Assembly: GCF_029227915.1 (NCBI RefSeq)
Contig: NC_079875.1
Location: 41,003,201-41,067,200, forward strand
DNA from: Hydractinia symbiolongicarpus
Lineage: Eukaryota; Cnidaria; Hydrozoa; Anthoathecata; Hydractiniidae
Direction of reading: 5' to 3'
Length of the DNA: 64,000 bases
How positions within the stretch are numbered: the stretch's first letter is position 1; the number at the start of each line of letters is the position of its first letter. The translations under genes and the position numbers were made by a program. Below the pieces are notes generated by a model. That model saw nothing but the letters and a program-made list of their open reading frames with translations. It was not told the origin of the DNA and ran no database searches. Of the stretch, positions 1-14,140 are shown one piece after another.

Positions 1-3000
1 TACGGGCCAAGCCCGGGATTTACGGGAAATGGCGGGTTTTCATTTGCCGGCGATTAAACTTCTTTTAATCAGCGTCTCAACAAAAATGAAAACATTTTTG
101 AAAACTACAAGTCTCATGGGCTTTAGTGGTTAAATAATAATTTAAAAAATCCTTCGGGAAATGAGTTTACACCCTGGGTACTTTCTTTGTATACTTTTGA
201 CTATAGGGACCATGCCCGGGATTTACGGGAAATCGCTGGTTTTCGTTTGCCGGCGATTAAACTTCTTTTATTCAGCGTCTCATCAAAAATGAAAACATTT
301 TTGAAAACTACAAGTCTTATGCGTTTTAGTGGTGAAAAAATAATTTAAAAAATTGTTCGGGAAATGAGTTTACTCCCTGGGTACTTTCTTTGTATACTTT
401 TGACTATACGGGCCAAGCCCAGGATTTACGGGAAATGGCGGGTTTTCGTTTGCCGGCGATTAAACTTCTTTTAATCAGCGTCTCAACAAAAATGAAAACA
501 TTTTTGAAAACTACAAGTCTCATGGGCTTTAGTGGTTAAATAATAATTTAAAAAATCGTTCGGGAAATGAGTTTACTCCCTGGGTACTTTTTTGTATACT
601 TTTGACTTCACAGGCCGAGTCCGGGATTTACGGGAAATCGCAGGTTTTCGTTTGCCGACGATTAAACCTCTTTCATTAAGCGACTCATTAAAAATGAAAA
701 CATTTTTGTAAACTACAAGTCTCATTCGTTCTAGTGGTGCAGAATTAATTTGAAAAATCGTTCGGGAAATGAGTTTACTCCTTGGGTACTTTCTTTATAT
801 ACATTCAACTATACGGGCCAAGCCCGGGATTTACGGGAAATGGCGGGTTTTCGTTTGCCGGGGATTAAACTTCTTTTATTCAGCGTCTTATCAAAAATGA
901 AAACATTTTTGAAAACTACAAGTCTTATGCGTTTTAGTGGTGAAAAAATAATTTAAAAAATCGTTCGGGAAATGAGTTTACTCCCTGGGTACTTTCTTTG
1001 TATACTTTTGACTATACGGGCCAAGCCCGGGATTTACGGGAAATGGCGGGTTTTCGTTTGCCGGCGATTAAACTTCTTTTAATCAGCGTCTCAACAAAAA
1101 TGAAAACATTTTTGAAAACTACAAGTCTCATGGGCTTTAGTGGTTAAATAATAATTTAAAAAATCCTTCGGGAAATGAGTTTACTCCCTGGGTACTTTCT
1201 TTGTATACTTTTGACTATACGGGCCAAGCCCGGGATTTACGGGAAATGGCGGGTTTTCGTTTGCCGGGGATTAAACTTCTTTTATTCAGCGTCTTACCAA
1301 AAATGAAAATTTTTTTGAAAACTACAAGTCTCATGTGTTTTAGTGGTGAAAAAATAATTTAAAAAATCGTTCGGGAAATGAGTTTACTCCCTAGGTACTT
1401 TCTTTGTATACTTTTGATTATACGGGCCGTGTCCGGGATTTACGGGAAATCGCGGGTTTTCGTTTGCCGGCGATTAAACTTCTTTTATTCAGCGTCTCAT
1501 CAAAAATGAAAACATTTTTAAAAACTACAAGTCTCATGGGCTTTAGTGGTGAAAAAATAATTTAAAAAATCGTTTGGGAAATGAGTTTACTCCCTGGGTA
1601 ATTTGTTTGTATACTTTTGACTATACAGGCCGAATCTGGGATTCACGGGAAATCGCAGGTTTTCGTTTGCCGGCGATTAAACTTCTTTTATTCAGCGTCT
1701 CATCAAAAATGAAAATTTTTTTGAAAACTACAAGTCTCATGCGTTTTAGTGGTGAAAAAATAATTTAAAAAATCGTTCGGGAAATGAGTTTACTCCCTGG
1801 GTACTTTCTTTGTATACTTTTGATTATACGGGCCAAGCCCTGGATTTACGGGAAATCGTGGGTTTTCTTTTGCCGGCGATTAAACCAATTTCATTAAGCG
1901 TCTCATCAAAAATGAAAACATTTCTGAAAACTACAAGTCTCATGCGTTTTAGTGGTGAAAAAATAATTTAAAAAATCGTTCGGGAAATGAGTTTACTCCC
2001 TGCGTACTTTCTTTGTATACCTTTGACTATACGAGCCCAGTCCGGGATTTACGGGAAATCGCGGGTTTTCGTTTGCCGGCGATTAAACTTCTTTTATTCA
2101 GCGTCTCATCAAAAATGAAAACATTTTTAAAAACTACAAGTCTCATGGGCTTTACTGGTGAAATAATAATTTAAAAAATTGTTTGGGAAATGAGTTTACT
2201 CCTTGGGTACTTTCTTTGTGTACTTTTGACTATACAGGCCAAATCCGGGATTCACGGGAAATCGCAGGTTTTCGTTTGCCGGCGATTAAACCTCTTTCAT
2301 TAAGCGTCTCATCAAAAATGAAAACATTTTTGAAAACTACAAGTCTCATGCGTTTTAGTGGTGAAAAAATAATTTAAAAAATCGTTTTGGAAATGAGTTT
2401 ACTCACAGGGTACTTTCTTTGTATACATTCGACTAGACGGGCCAAGCCCGGGATTTACGGGAAATCGCGGGTTTTCGTTTGCCGGCGATTAAACCACTTT
2501 CATTAAGCGTCGCATCAAAAATGAAAACATTTCTGAAAACTACAAGTCTCATGCGTTGTAGTGGTGAAAAAATAATTTAAAAAATCGTTCGGGAAATGAG
2601 TTTACTCTCTGGGTACTTTCTTTGTATACTTCTGACTATACGGGCCGAGTCCGGGATTTACGGGAAGTCGCGGGTTTTCGTTTGCCGGCGATTAAACTTC
2701 TTTTATTCAGCGTCTCATCAAAAATGAAAACATTTTTGAAAACTACAAGTCTCATGCGATTTAGTGGTGAAAAGATAATTTAAAAAATCGTTCTGGAAAT
2801 GAGTTTACTCACAGGGTACTTTCTTTGTATACTTTTGACTATACGAGCCGAGTCCGGGATTTACGGGAAATCGCGGGTTTTCGTTTGCCGGCGATTAAAC
2901 TTCTTTTATTCAGCTCTCATCAAAAATGAAAACATTTTTAAAAACTACAAGTCTCATGGGCTTTAGTGGTGAATTAATAATTTAAAAAATCGTTCGGGAA

Positions 3001-4170
3001 ATGAGTTTACACCCTGCGTACTTTCTTTGTATACTTTTGACTATACGGGCCGAGTCCGGGATTTTCGGTAAATCGCAGGTTTTCGTTTGCCGGCGATTAA
3101 ACTTCTTTTATTCAGCGTCTCATCAAAAATGAGAACATTTTTGAAAACTGCAAATCTCATGCGTTTTAGAGGTGAAAAGATAATTTAAAAAATCGTTTTG
3201 GAAATGAGTTTACTCACAGGGTACTTTCTTTGTATATATTCGACTATACGGGCCAAGCCTGGGATTTACGGGAAATCGCGGGTTTTCGTTTGCCGGCGAT
3301 TAAGCCACTTTCATTAAGCGTATCATCAAAAATTAAAACATTTCTGCAAACTACAAGTCTCATGCGTTTTAGTGGTGAAAAAATAATTTAAAAAATCGTT
3401 CGGGAAATGAGTTTACTCCCTGGATACTTTATTTGTATACTTTTGACTATACGGGCCGAGTCCGGGATTTACGGGAAACCGCAGGTTTTCGTTTGCCGGG
3501 GATTAAACTTCTTTTATTCAGCGTCTCATCAAAAATGAAAACATTTTTGAAAACTACAAGTCTTATGCGTTTTAGTGGTGAAAAAATAATTTAAAAAATC
3601 GTTCGGGAAATGAGTTTACTCCCTGGGTACTTTCTTTGTATACTTTTGACTATACGTTGCCAAGCCCGGGATTTACGGGAAATGGCGGGTTTTCGTTTGC
3701 CGGTGATTAAACTTCTTTTATTCAGCGTCTCATCAAAAATGAAAACATTTTTGAAAACTACAAGTCTTATGCGTTTTAGTGGTGAAAAAATAATTTAAAA
3801 AATCGTTCGGGAAATGAGTTTACTCCCTGGGTACTTTCTTTGTATACTTTTGACTATACGGGCCAAGCCCGGGATTTACGGGAAATGGCGGGTTTTCGTT
3901 TGCCGGCGATTAAACTTCTTTTAATCAGCGTCTCAACAAAAATGAAAACATTTTTGAAAACTACAAGTCTCATGGGCTTTAGTGGTTAAATAATAATTTA
4001 AAAAATCCTTCGGGAAATGAGTTTACTCCTTGGGTACATTCTTTGTATACTTTTGACTATAGGGACCAAGCCCGGGATTTACGGGAAATCGCTGGTTTTC
4101 GTTTGCCGGCGATTAAACTTATTTTATTCAGCGTCTCATCAAAAATGAAAACATTTTTGAAAACTACAAG
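1..4170 (+). repeat. Left segment: about 20 mixed monomers, weak higher-order order
   Basis: Monomers here are heterogeneous and no long block repeats cleanly in tandem. One variant carrying aatcagcgtctcaac and ggttaaataataa occurs at about 67, 473, 1,081 and 3,923, spaced 406, 608 and 2,842 bp (2, 3 and 14 monomers). The marker tatagggacca near 203 recurs near 4,059, so bases 1-340 resemble 3,857-4,196 at a shift of about 3,856 bp (19 monomers). The greater mixing suggests older or less homogenised sequence, possibly nearer an array edge, but no edge is visible. Confidence 0.8.
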
Positions 4171-7100
4171 TCTCATGCGTTTTAGTGGTAAAAAGATAAT
4201 TTAAAAAATCGTTTTAGAAATGCGTTTACTCCCTGGGTACTTTCTTTGTATACTTTTGACTATACGGGCCGATTCCGGGATTTACGGGAAGTCGCGGGTT
4301 TTCGTTTGCCGGCGATTAAACTTCTTTTATTCAGCGTCTCATCAAAAATGAAAACATTTTTGAAACTACAAGTCTCATGGGCTTTAGTGGTGAAATAATA
4401 ATTTAAAAAACCTTCGGGAAATGAGTTTACACCCTGGGTACTTTTTTTGCATAATTTTGACTATGCGGGCCAAGCCCGGGATTTACGTGAAATCGCGGGT
4501 TTTCGTTTGCCGGCGATTAAACTTCTTTTATTCAGCGTCTCATCAAAAATGAAAACAAGTTTGAAGACTACAAGTCTTATGCGTTTTAGTGGTGAAAAAA
4601 TAATTTATAAAATCGTTCTGGAAGTAAGTTTACTCACAGGGTACTTTCTTTGTATACATTCGACTATACGGGCCAAACCCGGGATTTACGGGAACTCGCG
4701 GGTTTTAGTTTGCCGGCGATTAAACCTCCTTCAATAAGCGTCTCATCAAAAATGAAAACATTTTTGAAAACTACAAGTCTCATGCGTTTTAATGGTGAAA
4801 AAAAAATTTAAAAAATCGTTCGGGAAATGAGTTTACTCCCTGGGTACTTTCTTTGTATACATTCGACTACACGGGCCAAGCTTGGGATTTAGATGAAATC
4901 GCTGGTTTTTGTTTGCCGGCGACTAAACCTCTTTCATTAAGCGTCTCATCAAAAATGAAAACATTTTTGAAAACTACAAGTCTCATGCGTTTTAGTGGTG
5001 AAAAGATAATTTAAAAAATCGTTTTGGAAATGAGTTTACTCCCTGGGTACTTTCTTTGTATACTTTTGACTATACGGGCCGAGTCCGGGATTTACGGGAA
5101 GTCGCGGGTTTTCGTTTGCCGGCGATTAAACTTCTTTTATTCAGCGTCTCATCAAAAATGAAAACATTTTTGAAAACTACAAGTCTTATGCGTTGTAGTG
5201 GTGAAAAAATAATTTAAAAAATCGTTCGGGAAATGAGTTTACTCCCTGGGTACTTTATTTGAATACTTTTGACAATACGGGCCGAGTCCGGGATTTACGG
5301 GAAGTCGCGGGTTTTCGTTTGCCGGCGATTAAACTTCTTTTATTCAGCGTCTCATCAAAAATGAAAACATTTTTGAAAACTACAAGTCTCATGCGTTTTA
5401 GTTGTGAAAAGATAATTTAAAAAATCGTTTTGGAAATGAGTTTACTCCCTGGGTACTTTCTTTGTATACTTTTGACTATACGGGCCGAGTCCGGGATTTA
5501 CGGGAAGTCGCGGGTTTTCGTTTGCCGGCGATTAAACTTCTTTTATTCAGCGTCTCATCAAAAATGAAAACATTTTTGAAAACTACAAGTCTTATGCGTT
5601 GTAGTGGTGAAAAAATAATTTAAAAAATCGTTCGGGAAATGAGTTTACTCCCTGGGTACTTTATTTGAATACTTTTGACAATACGGGCCGAGTCCGGGAT
5701 TTACGGGAAGTCGCGGGTTTTCGTTTGCCGGCGATTAAACTTCTTTTATTCAGCGTCTCATCAAAAATGAAAACATTTTTGAAAACTACAAGTCTCATGC
5801 GTTTTAGTGGTGAAAAGATAATTTAAAAAATCGTTTTGGAAATGAGTTTACTCCCTGGGTACTTTCTTTGTATACTTTTGACTATACGGGCCGAGTCCGG
5901 GATTTAGGGGAAGTCGCGGGTTTTCGTTTGCCGGCGATTAAACTTCTTTTATTCAGCGTCTCATCAAAAATGAATACATTTTTAAAACTACAAATCTCAT
6001 GGTCTTTATTGGTGAAATAATAATTTAAAAAATCGTTCGGGAAATGAGTTTACACCCTGGGTACTTTCTTTGCCTACTTTTGACTATACGGGCCAAGCCA
6101 AGGATTTACGTGAAATCGTGGGTTTTCGTTTGCCGGCGATTAAACTTCTTTTATTCAGCGTCTCATGAAAAATGAAAACATTTTTGAAAACTACAAGTCT
6201 TATGCGTTGTAGTGGTGAAAAAATAATTCAAAAAATCGTTCGGGAAATGAGTTTACTCCCTGGGTACTTTCTTTGAATACTTTTGACTATACGGGCCGAG
6301 TCCGGGATTTACGGGAAGTCGCGGGTTTTCGTTTAACGGCGATTAAACTTCTTTTATTCAGCGTCTCATCAAAAATGAAAACATTTTTAAAAACTACAAG
6401 TCTCATGGGCTTTAGTGGTGAAATAATAATTTAAAAAATCGTTCGGGAAATGAGTTTACACCCTGGGTACTTTCTTTGTATGCTTTTGACTATACGGGCC
6501 GAGTCCGTGATTTTCGGGAAATCGCAGGTTTTCGTTTGCCGGCGATTAAACTTCTTTTATTTAGCGTCTCATCAAAAATGAAAAATTTTTTGAAAACTAC
6601 AAGTCCCATGCGTTTTTGTGGTGAAAAAATAATTTAAAAAATCGTTCGGGAAATAAGTTTTCTCCCTGGGTACTTTCTTTGTATACTTTTGATTATACGG
6701 GCCGGGTCCGGGGTTTACGGGAAATGGCGGGTTTTCGTTTGCCGGCGATTAAACTTCTTTTATTCAGCGTCTCATCAAAAATGAAAACATTTTTGAAAAC
6801 TACAAGTCTCATGCGTTTTAGTGGTGAAAAGATAATTTAAAAAATCGTTTTGGAAATGAGTTTATTCACAGGGTACCTTTTTTGTATACATTCGACTATC
6901 CGGGCCAAGCCCGGGATTTACGGGAAATCGCGGGTTTTCCTTCGCCGGCGATTGAACCACTTTCATTAAGCGTCTCATCAAAAATGAAAACATTTCTGAA
7001 AACTACAAGCCTCATGCGTTTTAGTGGTGATTAAATAATTTAAAAAATCGTTCGGGAAATGAGTTTACTCCCTGGGTACTTTCTTTGTATACTTTTGACT

Positions 7101-8225
7101 ATACGGGCCGAGTCCGGGATTTACGGGAAGTCGCGGGTTTTTGTTTGCCGGCGATTAAACTTCTTTCATTCAGCGTCTCATCAAAAATGAAAACATTTCT
7201 GAAAACTACAAGCCTCATGCGTTTTAGTGGTGAATAAATAATTTAAAAAATCGTTCGGGAAATGAGTTTACTCCCTGGGTACTTTCTTTGTATACTTTTG
7301 AATATACGGGCCGAGTCCGGGATTTACGGGAAGTCGCGGGTTTTCGTTTGCCGGCGATTAAACCACTTTCAATAAGCGTTTCATCAAAAATGAAAACATT
7401 TCTGAAAACTACAAGTCTCATGCGTTTTAGTGGCGAAAAAATAATTTATATAATCGTTCGGGAAATGAGTTTACTCCCTGGGTACTTTCTTTGTATACTT
7501 TTGACTATACGAGCCGAGTCCGGGATTTACGGGAAATCGCGGGTTTTCGTTTGACGGCGATTAAACTTCTTTTATTTAGCGTCTCATCAAAAATGAAAAC
7601 ATTTTTAAAAACTACAAGTCTCATGGGCTTTAGTGGTGAAATAATAATTTAAAAAATCGTTTGGGAAATGCGTTTACTTCCTGGGTACTTTCTTTGTATA
7701 CTTTTGACTATACGGCCGAGTCCGGGATTCACGGGAAATCGCAGGTTTTCGTTTGCCGGCGATTAAACTTATTTTATTCAGCGTCTCATCAAAAATGAAA
7801 ACAAGTTTGAAGACTGCAAGTCTTATGCGTTTTAGTGGTGAAAAAATAATTTAAAAAATCGTTCTGGAAGTGAGTTTACTCACAGGGTACTTTCTTTGTA
7901 TACATTCGACTATACGGGCCAAGCCCGGGATTTACGGGAACTCCCGGTTTTTAGTTTGCCGGCGATTAAACCTCTTTCAATAAGCGTCTCATCAAAAATG
8001 AAAACATTTTTAAAAACTACAATTCTTATGCGTTTTAGTGGTGAAAAAAAAATTTAAAAAATCGTTCGGGAAATGAGTTTACTCCCTGGGTAGTTTCTTT
8101 GTATGCATTCGACTACACGGGCCAAGCCTGGGATTTAGGGGAAATCGCTGCTTTTCGTTTGCCGGCGATTAAACCTCTTTCATTAAACGTCTCATCAAAA
8201 ATGAAAACATTTTTGAAAACTACAA
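4170..8225 (+). repeat. Higher-order repeat copy, 20 monomers (18 plus a 2-monomer insertion)
   Basis: The marker tagaaatgcg at 4,215 recurs at 8,271, a shift of 4,056 bp. Downstream of about 5,600 the shift to the next copy is 3,650 bp (ggtctttatt at 6,001 and 9,651; tttgcctac near 6,070 and 9,720). The difference of 406 bp is the internal two-monomer duplication near 5 kb. After about 7.2 kb the shift becomes about 3,853 bp, so the next copy has one more monomer there. The underlying unit is therefore about 18 monomers. Confidence 0.75.
4960..5970 (+). repeat. Dimer-period duplication, 406 bp, about 2.5 copies
   Basis: The run with cttatgcgttgtagtgg, tactttatttgaatac and gacaatacgg at 5,185-5,275 is repeated 406 bp later at 5,591-5,681. 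Flanking monomers also match at the same shift, from about 4,960 to 5,970. The corresponding place in the next higher-order copy (near 9,241) has only one such dimer, so this is a local gain in the first copy or a loss in the second. Confidence 0.8.
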
Positions 8226-10490
8226 GTCTCATGCGTTTTAGTGGTGAAAAGGTAATTTAAAAAATCGTTTTAGAAATGCGTTTACTCCCTGGGTACTTTC
8301 TTTGTATACTTTTGACTATACGGGCCGATTCCGGGATTTACGGGAAGTTGCGGGTTTTCGTTTGCCGGCGATTAAACTTCTTTTATTCAGCGTCTCATCA
8401 AAAATGAAAACATTTTTAAAACTACAAGTCTCATGGGCTTTAGTGGTGAAATAATAATTTAAAAAATCGTTCGGGAAATGAGTTTACACCCTGGGTACTT
8501 TTTTTGCATACTTTTGACTATGCGGGCCAAGCCCGGGATTTACGTGAAATCGCGGGTTTTCGTTTGCCGGCGATTAAACTTCTTTTATTCCGCGTCTCAT
8601 CAAAAATGAAAACAAGTTTGAAGACTACAAGTCTTATGCCTTTTAGTGGTGAAAAAAAAATTTAAAAAATCGTTCTGGAAGTGAGTTTACTCACAGGGTA
8701 CTTTCTTTGTATACATTCGACTATACGGGCCAAACCCGGGATTTACGGGAACTCGCGGGTTTTAGTTTGCCGGCGATTAAACCTCCTTCAATAAGCGTCT
8801 CATCAAAAATGAAAACATTTTTGAAAACTACAAGTCTCATGCGTTTTAATGGTGAAAAAAAATTTAAAAAATCGTTCGGGAAATGAGTTTACTCCCTGGG
8901 TACTTCCTTTGTATACATTCGACTACACGGGCCAAGCTTGGGATTTAGGGAAAATCGCTGGTTTTCGTTTGCCGGCGACTAAACCTCTTTCATTAAGCGT
9001 CTCATCAAAAATGAAAACATTTTTGAAAACTACAAGTCTCATGCGTTTTAGTGGTGAAAAGATAATTTAAAAAATCATTTTGGAAATGAGTTTACTCCCT
9101 GGGTACTTTCTTTGTATACTTTTGACTATACGGGCCGAGTCCGGGATTTACGGGAAGTCGCGGGTTTTCGTTTGCCGGCGATTAAACTTCTTTTATTCAG
9201 CGTCTCATCAAAAATGAAAACATTTTTGAAAACTACAAGTCTTATGCGTTGTAGTGGCGAAAAAATAATTTAAAAAATCGTTCGGGAAATGAGTTTACTC
9301 CCTGGGTACTTTCTTTGAATACTTTTGACTATACGGGCCGAGTCCGGGATTTACGGGAAGTCGCGGGTTTTCGTTTGCCGGCGATTAAACTTCTTTTATT
9401 CAGCGTCTCATCAAAAATGAAAACATTTTTGAAAACTACAAGTCTCATGCGTTTTAGTGGTGAAAAGATAATTTAAAAAATCGTTTTGGAAATGAGTTTA
9501 CTCCCTGGGTACTTTCTTTGTATACTTTTGACTATACGGGCCGAGTCCGGGATTTACGGGAAGTCGCGGGTTTTCGTTTGCCGGCGATTAAACTTCTTTT
9601 ATTCAGCGTCTCATCAAAAATGAATACATTTTTAAAACTACAAATCTCATGGTCTTTATTGGTGAAATAATAATTTAAAAAATCGTTCGGGAAATGAGTT
9701 TACACCCTGGGTACTTTCTTTGCCTACTTTTGACTATACGGGCCAAGCCAAGGATTTACGTAAAATCGTGGGTTTTCGTTTGCCGGCGATTAAACTTCTT
9801 TTATTCAGCGTCTCATCAAAAATGAAAACATTTTTGAAAACTACAAGTCTTATGCGTTGTAGTGGTGAAAAAATAATTTAAAAAATCGTTCGGGAAATGA
9901 GTTTACTCCCTGGGTACTTTCTTTGAATACTTTTGACTATACGGGCCGAGTCCGGGATTTACGGGAAGTCGCGGGTTTTCGTTTACCGGCGATTAAACTT
10001 CTTTTATTCAGCGTCTCATCAAAAATGAAAACATTTTTAAAAACTACAAGTCTCATGGGCTTTAGTGGTGAAATAATAATTTAAAAAATCGTTCGGGAAA
10101 TGAGTTTACACCCTGGGTACTTTCTTTGTATGCTTTTGACTATACGGGCCGAGTCCGGGATTTTCGGGAAATCGCAGGTTTTCGTTTGCCGGCGATTAAA
10201 CTTCTTTTATTTAGCGTCTCATCAAAAATGAAAAATTTTTTGAAAACTACAAGTCCCATGCGTTTTTGTGGTGAAAAAATAATTTAAAAAATCGTTCGGG
10301 AAATAAGTTTTCTCCCTGGGTACTTTCTTTGTATACTTTTGATTATACGGGCCGGGTCCGGGGTTTACGGGAAATGGCGGGTTTTCGTTTGCCGGCGATT
10401 AAACTTCTTTTATTCAGCGTCTCATCAAAAATGAAAACATTTTTGAAAACTACAAGTCTCATGCGTTTTAGTGGTGAAAAGATAATTTAA
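8226..10490 (+). repeat. Higher-order repeat, second copy, 5' part
   Basis: This stretch matches 4,170-6,840 at shifts of 4,056 and then 3,650 bp, keeping the rare markers ggtctttatt (9,651) and tttgcctac (9,720) in order. It also matches 15.3-16.8 kb at 7,096 bp (tagaaatgcg 8,271 to 15,367; tagtttcttt 8,091 to 15,187). It leads directly into the nine-monomer tandem duplication. Confidence 0.75.
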
Positions 10491-12315
10491 AAAATCGTTT
10501 TGGAAATGAGTTTATTCACAGGGTACCTTTTTTGTATACATTCGACTATCCTTGCCAAGCCAGGGATTTACGGGAAATCGCGGGTTTTCCTTCGCCGGCG
10601 ATTGAACCACTTTCATTAAGCGTCTCATCAAAAATGAAAACATTTCTGAAAACTACAAGCTTCATGCGTTTTAGTGGTGAAAAAATAATTTAAAAAATCG
10701 TTCGGGAAATGAGTTTACTCCCTGGGTACTTTCTTTGTATACTTTTGACTATACGGGCCGAGTCCGGGATTTACGGGAAGTTGCGGGTTTTCGTTTGCCG
10801 GCGATTAAACTTCTTTTATTCAGCGTCTCATCAAAAATGAAAACATTTTTAAAAACTACAAGTCTCATGGGCTTTAGTGGTGAAATAATAATTTAAAAAA
10901 TCGTTCGGGAAATGAGTTTACACCCTGGGTACTTTCTTTGTATACTTTTGACTATACGGGCCGAGTCCGGGATTTACGGGAAGTCGCGTGTTTTCGTTTG
11001 CCGGCGATTAAACTTCTTTCATTCAGCGTCTCATCAAAAATGAAAACATTTTTGAAAACTACAAGTCTTATGCGTTTTAGTGGTGAAAAGATAATTTAAA
11101 AAATCGTTTTGGAAATGAGTTTACTCACAGGGTACTTTCTTTGTATACATTCGACTATACGGGCCAAGCCCTGGATTTACGGAAAATCGCGGGTTTTCCT
11201 TTGCCGGCGATTAAACCACTTTCATTAAGCGTTTCATCAAAAATGAAAACATTTCTGAAAACTACAAGTCTCATGCGTTTTAGTGGCGAAAAAATAATTT
11301 ATAAAATCGTTCGGGAAATGAGTTTACTCCCTGGGTACTTTCTTTGTATACTTTTGACTATACGAGCCGAGTCCGGGATTTATGGGAAATCGCGGGTTTT
11401 CGTTTGACGGCGATTAAACTTCTTTTATTTAGCGTCTCATCAAAAATGAAAACATTTTTAAAAACTACAAGTCTCATGGGCTTTAGTGGTGAAATAATAA
11501 TTTAAAAAATCGTTTGGGAAATGCGTTTACTCCCTGGGTACTTTCTTTGTATACTTTTGACTATACGGCCGAGTCCGGGATTCACGGGAAATCGCAGGTT
11601 TTCGTTTGCCGGCGATTAAACTTATTTTATTTAGCGTCTCATCAAAAATGAAAACAAGTTTGAAGACTGCAAGTCTTATGCGTTTTAGTGGTGAAAAAAT
11701 AATTTAAAAAATCGTTCTGGAAGTGAGTTTACTCACAGGGTACTTTCTTTGTATACATTCGACTATACGGGCCAAGCCCGGGATTTACGGGAACTCCCGG
11801 TTTTTAGTTTGCCGACGATTAAACCTCTTTCAATAAGCGTCTCATCAAAAATGAAAACATTTTTAAAAACTACAATTCTTATGCGTTTTAGTGGTGAAAA
11901 AAAAATTTAAAAAATCGTTCGGGAAATGCGTTTACTCCCTGGGTACTTTCTTTGTATACTTTTGACTATACGGGCCGATTCCGGGATTTACGGGAAGTCG
12001 CGGGTTTTCGTTTGCCGGCGATTAAACTTCTTTTATTCAGCGTCTCATCAAAAATGAAAACATTTTTAAAACTACAAGTCTCATGGGTTTTAGTGGTGAA
12101 ATAATAATTTAAAAAATCGTTCGGGAAATGAGTTTACACACTGGGTACTTTTTTTGCATACTTTTGACTATGCGGGCCAAGCCCGGGATTTACGTGAAAT
12201 CGCGGGTTTTCGTTTGCCGGCGATTAAACTTCTTTTATTCCGCGTCTCATCAAAAATGAAAACAAGTTTGAAGACTACAAGTCTTATGCGTTTTAGTGGT
12301 GAAAAAATAATTTAA
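10491..12315 (+). repeat. Nine-monomer tandem duplication, 1,825 bp, copy 1
   Basis: The unusual variant cttgccaagccaggg at 10,551 recurs at 12,376, and the same 1,825-bp shift holds for every monomer up to about 12,315. Within the unit are a B monomer with the KpnI-type gggtacctttttt variant, several A monomers, and copies where atttaaaaaa has become atttataaa. The copy ends where the text of its downstream twin begins, so the pair is head-to-tail. Confidence 0.85.
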
Positions 12316-14140
12316 AAAATCGTTTTGGAAATGAGTTTATTCACAGGGTACCTTTTTTGTATACATTCGACTATCCTTGCCAAGCCAGGGATTTACGGGA
12401 AATCGCGGGTTTTTCTTCGCCGGCGATTGAACCACTTTCATTAAGCGTCTCATCAAAAATGAAAACATTTCTGAAAACTACAAGCTTCATGCGTTTTAGT
12501 GGTGAAAAAATAATTTAAAAAATCGTTCGGGAAATGAGTTTACTCCCTGGGTACTTTCTTTGTATACTTTTGACTATACGGGCCGAGTCCGGGATTTACG
12601 GGAAGTTGCGGGTTTTCGTTTGCCGGCGATTAAACTTCTTTTATTCAGCGTCTCATCAAAAATGAAAACATTTTTAAAAACTACAAGTCTCATGGGCTTT
12701 AGTGGTGAAATAATAATTTAAAAAATCGTTCGGGAAATGAGTTTACACCCTGGGTACTTTCTTTGTATACTTTTGACTATACGGGCCGAGTCCGGGATTT
12801 ACGGGAAGTCGCGTGTTTTCGTTTGCCGGCGATTAAACTTCTTTCATTCAGCGTCTCATCAAAAATGAAAACATTTTTGAAAACTACAAGTCTTATGCGT
12901 TTTAGTGGTGAAAAGATAATTTAAAAAATCGTTTTGGAAATGAGTTTACTCACAGGGTACTTTCTTTGTATACATTCGACTATACGGGCCAAGCCCTGGA
13001 TTTACGGAAAATCGCGGGTTTTCCTTTGCCGGCGATTAAACCACTTTCATTAAGCGTTTCATCAAAAATGAAAACATTTCTGAAAACTACAAGTCTCATG
13101 CGTTTTAGTGGCGAAAAAATAATTTATAAAATCGTTCGGGAAATGAGTTTACTCCCTGGGTACTTTCTTTGTATACTTTTGACTATACGAGCCGAGTCCG
13201 GGATTTATGGGAAATCGCGGGTTTTCGTTTGACGGCGATTAAACTTCTTTTATTTAGCGTCTCATCAAAAATGAAAACATTTTTAAAAACTACAAGTCTC
13301 ATGGGCTTTAGTGGTGAAATAATAATTTAAAAAATCGTTTGGGAAATGCGTTTACTCCCTGGGTACTTTCTTTGTATACTTTTGACTATACGGCCGAGTC
13401 CGGGATTCACGGGAAATCGCAGGTTTTCGTTTGCCGGCGATTAAACTTATTTTATTTAGCGTCTCATCAAAAATGAAAACAAGTTTGAAGACTGCAAGTC
13501 TTATGCGTTTTAGTGGTGAAAAAATAATTTAAAAAATCGTTCTGGAAGTGAGTTTACTCACAGGGTACTTTCTTTGTATACATTCGACTATACGGGCCAA
13601 GCCCGGGATTTACGGGAACTCCCGGTTTTTAGTTTGCCGACGATTAAACCTCTTTCAATAAGCGTCTCATCAAAAATGAAAACATTTTTAAAAACTACAA
13701 TTCTTATGCGTTTTAGTGGTGAAAAAAAAATTTAAAAAATCGTTCGGGAAATGCGTTTACTCCCTGGGTACTTTCTTTGTATACTTTTGACTATACGGGC
13801 CGATTCCGGGATTTACGGGAAGTCGCGGGTTTTCGTTTGCCGGCGATTAAACTTCTTTTATTCAGCGTCTCATCAAAAATGAAAACATTTTTAAAACTAC
13901 AAGTCTCATGGGTTTTAGTGGTGAAATAATAATTTAAAAAATCGTTCGGGAAATGAGTTTACACACTGGGTACTTTTTTTGCATACTTTTGACTATGCGG
14001 GCCAAGCCCGGGATTTACGTGAAATCGCGGGTTTTCGTTTGCCGGCGATTAAACTTCTTTTATTCCGCGTCTCATCAAAAATGAAAACAAGTTTGAAGAC
14101 TACAAGTCTTATGCGTTTTAGTGGTGAAAAAATAATTTAA
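12316..14140 (+). repeat. Nine-monomer tandem duplication, 1,825 bp, copy 2
   Basis: This copy follows copy 1 directly. The only difference I noticed is ggttttccttcg (copy 1) against ggtttttcttcg near 12,408. It ends near 14,140, where cgttctggaagtgag replaces the expected cgttttggaaatgag. The near identity implies a very recent event, recent gene conversion, or an assembly duplication. Confidence 0.85.

Noticed and set aside
10491-14140. Inverted or mobile-element insertion as the cause of block copies
   Set aside because: All copies are direct, in register with the monomer, and have no terminal repeats, target-site duplications or foreign sequence at the joins.
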